15,683 bases of DNA from CBDUQI01 sp965369325 (GTDB lineage Bacteria; Pseudomonadota; Gammaproteobacteria; Steroidobacterales; JBCBZW01), in contig CBDUQI010000139.1 in assembly GCA_965369325.1 (NCBI GenBank), forward strand, positions 1-15,683. The letters run 5' to 3'. The first letter of the stretch is position 1, and each line of letters begins with the position of its first letter. Shown in pieces: positions 12,769-15,683 of this stretch. The position numbers and the translations under genes were made by a program. The notes beneath the pieces were generated by a model. That model ran no database searches. It saw only the letters and a program-made list of their open reading frames with translations, and was not told where the DNA came from.

Positions 12769-14214
12769 CTACTCGCGGTCGGGCAGTGGCGCTGGGCTCA
12801 ACACGCGTACGATATCAAAGGCTACGCTGATTCGCGGTGTCGTATCTTCGTGTGCGATCGTGCGATGAAAGAAATAGGACGGGAACAAGACCAGCGTGCC
12901 AGGGGTGGGCTGCAGCAGATGGGTATTGGGTGCCTGCTTAAATCCGTAGTGCTCCGGCGCACGACCGAACTCAATCGCGCCCGCGTCCGGGGCCGGCTGA
13001 TCCTGCGCGGAGGGCACTTGTACGTAATACACGCCGCTGAGCCAACCGGTCGGGTGCAGGTGCGGAATCTGATGGCCCTGCCCGGCCAGCACCGTCGCCC
13101 ACGTGTCCATGCGCCAATGCGTGGGCCGGTTGCCCAGGGGCGAGGTGTCCCCAAGCTCGCCAAAGCGCTGTACTACCTGCTGGCGTATCGCCTTGAGCAA
13201 CGCCTCCATCACCGGGCTGTCGCGTCCGTTTAGCGCGCCAGACTGCTGGCCGCCGCGCGTCGTCTGGCTGTCAGGATCATCGCGCAGACTGGGATGCGCC
13301 AGCAAATACTCGGCCAATGCCTGCCTGAACTGCTCGTCCGTCCCGAAGCCCTCAGGTGTGGGCAGCACTAGCGTCTTCAGCAACCGAGGGTAGTCGATGA
13401 TCGCATCGCGTTGCGGATGCTCGCCTGTTTCGTTGTGGATGGCTGCACGCATGGCCAGCGCTGTGACATCGTTGGGGCGACGTTGCAGTGCCTCATCGTA
13501 AGCCTCGGCGGCTGGCACCAGCCGTCCCTGGCGCAGGTAGCAACTGCCCAGGTTGGCGCGAGCCATGGCTTGCTCCGGTGCCAGCGCCAGCGACCGCTCA
13601 TATGCCTTGATGGCCTCATCCCACTGACCCATCTCGCTAAGCGAGTTGGCCAGGTTGCCGTGTGCGGGCGCAAAATGAGGGTCGATTTCCACCGCTCGCC
13701 CGGCACATTCGCGCGCCTGCTCAAACTGGTTCAGCCGGTTATGCGCGGCGGACATGTTCACCAGCAGCTGGACGTTTTCTGGCTGCAGCGTGCGTGCTGC
13801 CTGGTAGCTGTTTAGCGCGCTGGCCACCTCGCCCACATGATGCAGGGTGTGCGCCATCGCGTAGTGGGCTTCAAACAGCCCGCTGTTGAGCGAGACCGCC
13901 CGCTGATAGGACAGCACGGCCTCTCGAGGTCGGCGCGTTTGCCGGTATAGATTGCCCAGTGCCAGGTGGCACTGGGCATGGTTCGGATCGCCCGCGATCG
14001 CCTCCTTAAACAACGCTTCAGCTTCTGGCATCTGGCGGGTGGCCAGTGCCGCCAGTCCTTGCATATGCAGAGCCGCCGGGTGTCCGGGATGCATTGTTAG
14101 AGCGTGTTGGCAGAGTGTGTCGGCGGCCTCAGCATCGCCCTGGCGTAACTGCTCGAAAGCTTGCCTGAGCAGGTTGCCGAACGACTCAGGGCCCGAGGTA
14201 TCAGTACTGTCCAT
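12769..14214 (-). CDS. TPR-repeat protein with C-terminal 2OG-Fe(II) oxygenase-like domain
   Basis: This 481-aa protein has about seven tetratricopeptide repeats over residues 10-275 (recognisable by patterns such as ALGNLYRQTRRPREAVLSYQRAV and AHGNLANSLSEMGQWDEAI), a linker, and a C-terminal domain from about 340. The latter has HLHPTGWLSGVYYV (H385, H387), then GTLVLFPSYFFHRTIAH (H450) and TPRISVAFD (R461). This order fits the putative 2OG-Fe(II) oxygenase family (2OG-FeII_Oxy_5 type), where the histidines bind iron and the arginine binds 2-oxoglutarate. It is probably a cytoplasmic hydroxylase whose TPRs recruit a protein partner; the substrate is unknown. The ATG has only a distant AAAGGCAG upstream. 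It lies 44 bp after asnS and 62 bp before greB, so all three are probably co-transcribed. Confidence 0.85.
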   Translation of the reverse strand: MDSTDTSGPESFGNLLRQAFEQLRQGDAEAADTLCQHALTMHPGHPAALHMQGLAALATRQMPEAEALFKEAIAGDPNHAQCHLALGNLYRQTRRPREAVLSYQRAVSLNSGLFEAHYAMAHTLHHVGEVASALNSYQAARTLQPENVQLLVNMSAAHNRLNQFEQARECAGRAVEIDPHFAPAHGNLANSLSEMGQWDEAIKAYERSLALAPEQAMARANLGSCYLRQGRLVPAAEAYDEALQRRPNDVTALAMRAAIHNETGEHPQRDAIIDYPRLLKTLVLPTPEGFGTDEQFRQALAEYLLAHPSLRDDPDSQTTRGGQQSGALNGRDSPVMEALLKAIRQQVVQRFGELGDTSPLGNRPTHWRMDTWATVLAGQGHQIPHLHPTGWLSGVYYVQVPSAQDQPAPDAGAIEFGRAPEHYGFKQAPNTHLLQPTPGTLVLFPSYFFHRTIAHEDTTPRISVAFDIVRVLSPAPLPDRE

Positions 14215-14258
14215 ATTGTATGCTTATGCTGCCTTTGGTTTGGTCGGCCTGCGGCGAC

Positions 14259-15635
14259 CTAAAATGTGGCGCTGCCGGGCACCCGAGGATAGGGCGCCGC
14301 GTCGCGGATGTTGTCCATCCCGGTCATGTAAACCACCAGGCGCTCAAACCCAAGGCCGAAACCGGCATGCGGCACGGTGCCGTAGCGGCGTAGATCGCGG
14401 TACCACCACAGCTCCTCGCTCAGCCCGTGGGCCTGAAGTTTGGCATCCAGCACGTCCAGACGTTCCTCGCGCTGGCTGCCACCAATAATCTCCCCTACGC
14501 CGGGCACCAGCACATCCATGGCCGCCACGGTTTTGCCGTCGTCGTTCTCGCGCATGTAGAAGGCTTTGATTTGCTTCGGGTAATTAACCACGATCACGGG
14601 GCCACCCACGTGCTCCTCGGTGAGAAAGCGCTCATGTTCGGACTGCAGGTCCAGCCCCCATTGCACCGGAAACTCAAACTTCTTACCCGACGCCACAAGG
14701 ATGTCGATGGCATCGCTGTAGTCCATCACCACGAACGGCTTTTCGATTACCTGGGTAAGCCGCTCGATGGCGTGTTTGTCCACGTGCTCGGCGAAAAATT
14801 CCATATCATCGCTCTGGCGCTCCAGTACCTCGCGGAACACATACTTTAGGAAGTCCTCAGCCAACGCCGCGTTGGTGGTCAGGTCGGCGAAGGCGACTTC
14901 CGGTTCGATCATCCAGAACTCCGCCAGGTGGCGGCTGGTGTTGGAGTTCTCGGCGCGGAACGTGGGACCAAAGGTGTAGACTTTGCTCAGCGCGCAGCAA
15001 AAGCTCTCGACATTGAGCTGGCCGGACACTGTCAGATAGGTTTCCTTGCCAAAAAAATCCTGGCTGTAGTCCTTGGCCTGCAACAGGTCGAGCTTGCTGA
15101 CCCGAAACAGGTCTCCGGCACCTTCACAATCGCTGGCCGTGATGATCGGTGTATTGATCCAAAAAAAACCATGTTCATTAAAGTAATTGTGCACCGAGTG
15201 TGCGATGGCATTGCGCACTCGCGCGACGGCGCCGAAGGTATTAGTACGCGGTCGCAGATGCGCCACCGTACGCAGGTACTCAAACGTATGGCGTTTTTTA
15301 GCGATCGGATAAGACTCGGGGTCTTCAACGCCGCCGATAACTTGCACCTCGCTGGCATGAATCTCACGGTCCTGACCGCGCCCCTGGGAGGCCACCAGGG
15401 TGCCGGTAATGCGCACTGAGGCACCGGTGGAAAGCTCCGTAATATGGCTATCGTAATTGTCCAGATCACCGTTCGCTACGGCCTGTAGGGTGCCGAAGCA
15501 CGAGCCATCATTCACGTGAATAAACGAGAACCCGCCTTTTGATGTGCGCCGGGAGCGCACCCAGCCTTCAATGGTGACAGTGCTGTCCAGGGGGGCATCG
15601 TGGGCGAGGATTTTCTTGATCGCGGTGCTGGTCAT
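14259..15635 (-). CDS. asnS: Asparaginyl-tRNA synthetase
   Basis: This 458-aa class IIb aminoacyl-tRNA synthetase charges tRNA-Asn with asparagine in the cytoplasm; E. coli AsnS is 466 aa. An N-terminal OB-fold anticodon-binding domain (about 15-100, TIEGWVRSRRTSKGGFSF) is followed by the catalytic core. Motif 2 contains FRAENSNTSRHLAEFW near residue 224, and motif 3 is GFGLGFERLVVYM near 424-436. Asn-specific stretches such as GGSQREERLDVLD and WWYRDLRRYGTVPH are intact, and the C-terminus ends PYPRVPGSATF like the E. coli enzyme. The frame stays open to the window edge, but MTSTAIKKIL at 15635 matches the family N-terminus and is taken as the start; the upstream codons look like leader. It is the first visible gene of the leftward cluster. 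Confidence 0.96.
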   Translation of the reverse strand: MTSTAIKKILAHDAPLDSTVTIEGWVRSRRTSKGGFSFIHVNDGSCFGTLQAVANGDLDNYDSHITELSTGASVRITGTLVASQGRGQDREIHASEVQVIGGVEDPESYPIAKKRHTFEYLRTVAHLRPRTNTFGAVARVRNAIAHSVHNYFNEHGFFWINTPIITASDCEGAGDLFRVSKLDLLQAKDYSQDFFGKETYLTVSGQLNVESFCCALSKVYTFGPTFRAENSNTSRHLAEFWMIEPEVAFADLTTNAALAEDFLKYVFREVLERQSDDMEFFAEHVDKHAIERLTQVIEKPFVVMDYSDAIDILVASGKKFEFPVQWGLDLQSEHERFLTEEHVGGPVIVVNYPKQIKAFYMRENDDGKTVAAMDVLVPGVGEIIGGSQREERLDVLDAKLQAHGLSEELWWYRDLRRYGTVPHAGFGLGFERLVVYMTGMDNIRDAAPYPRVPGSATF

Positions 15636-15666
15636 CGGTGGTCCGTAGATTGCGGAAAAAACGCAG

Positions 15667-15672
15667 ATTATC
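15667..15672 (-). promoter_or_regulatory. Possible -10 element upstream of asnS
   Basis: GATAAT on the minus strand resembles a sigma-70 -10 hexamer about 32 bp before the asnS ATG. The matching -35 would fall just outside the window, so this is tentative. Confidence 0.3.
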
Positions 15673-15683
15673 ACGCTTGGCAC

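Noticed and set aside
1..15683. CRISPR array, insertion sequence, tRNA gene or attachment site
   Set aside because: No spaced direct repeats, transposase-like reading frame, terminal inverted repeats or cloverleaf-like sequence was found.

Overview
The window looks like chromosomal DNA of a GC-rich, probably marine or halophilic gammaproteobacterium. The asparaginyl-tRNA synthetase and GreB read as typical gammaproteobacterial sequences. A small secreted protein carries a PEP-CTERM-type sorting tail, which implies an exosortase elsewhere in the genome. No tRNA, rRNA, insertion sequence or CRISPR array is visible.

Left two thirds (1-11324, all on +): a compact, probably co-transcribed four-gene block. 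It holds two very large modular proteins, each followed directly by an unrelated smaller gene. Protein A (5' end outside the window) and protein B (1919 aa, with a Sec signal peptide) share a module of about 400 residues at high identity (1-1230 and 6025-7210). After that module they have nothing in common. A continues into an EF-hand-like loop and a C-terminal alpha/beta-hydrolase with a recognisable Ser/Asp/His set. B continues into Ig-like and LamG-like domains, a hydrophobic glycine-rich segment, a helical region and a C-terminal domain with a PD-(D/E)XK-like nuclease signature (E...D-x-D...QFK). The gene after A encodes a membrane-anchored, periplasm-facing protein with a carboxypeptidase-regulatory-like fold. 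The gene after B encodes a soluble 340-aa protein with no recognisable family and no signal peptide. A shared scaffold with a swapped C-terminal tip plus a private downstream partner is the layout of polymorphic toxin/immunity loci. The location of each partner fits the compartment its toxin would attack: hydrolase at the envelope, nuclease in the cytoplasm. This is the most interesting reading of the window, but it is inference; no export system is visible here.

Middle (11325-12170): an AT-rich regulatory stretch with a 16-bp perfect palindrome, spaced ATAAC/GTTAT inverted repeats and a good sigma-54 -24/-12 element. It precedes a 190-aa cohesin-like, PEP-CTERM-type secreted protein, which is closed by a strong intrinsic terminator.

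Right end (12200-15635, all on -): a housekeeping cluster transcribed leftward and converging on the PEP-CTERM gene. The order of transcription is asnS, then a TPR plus 2OG-Fe(II)-oxygenase-like gene 44 bp later, then greB 62 bp later, so the three may form one operon.
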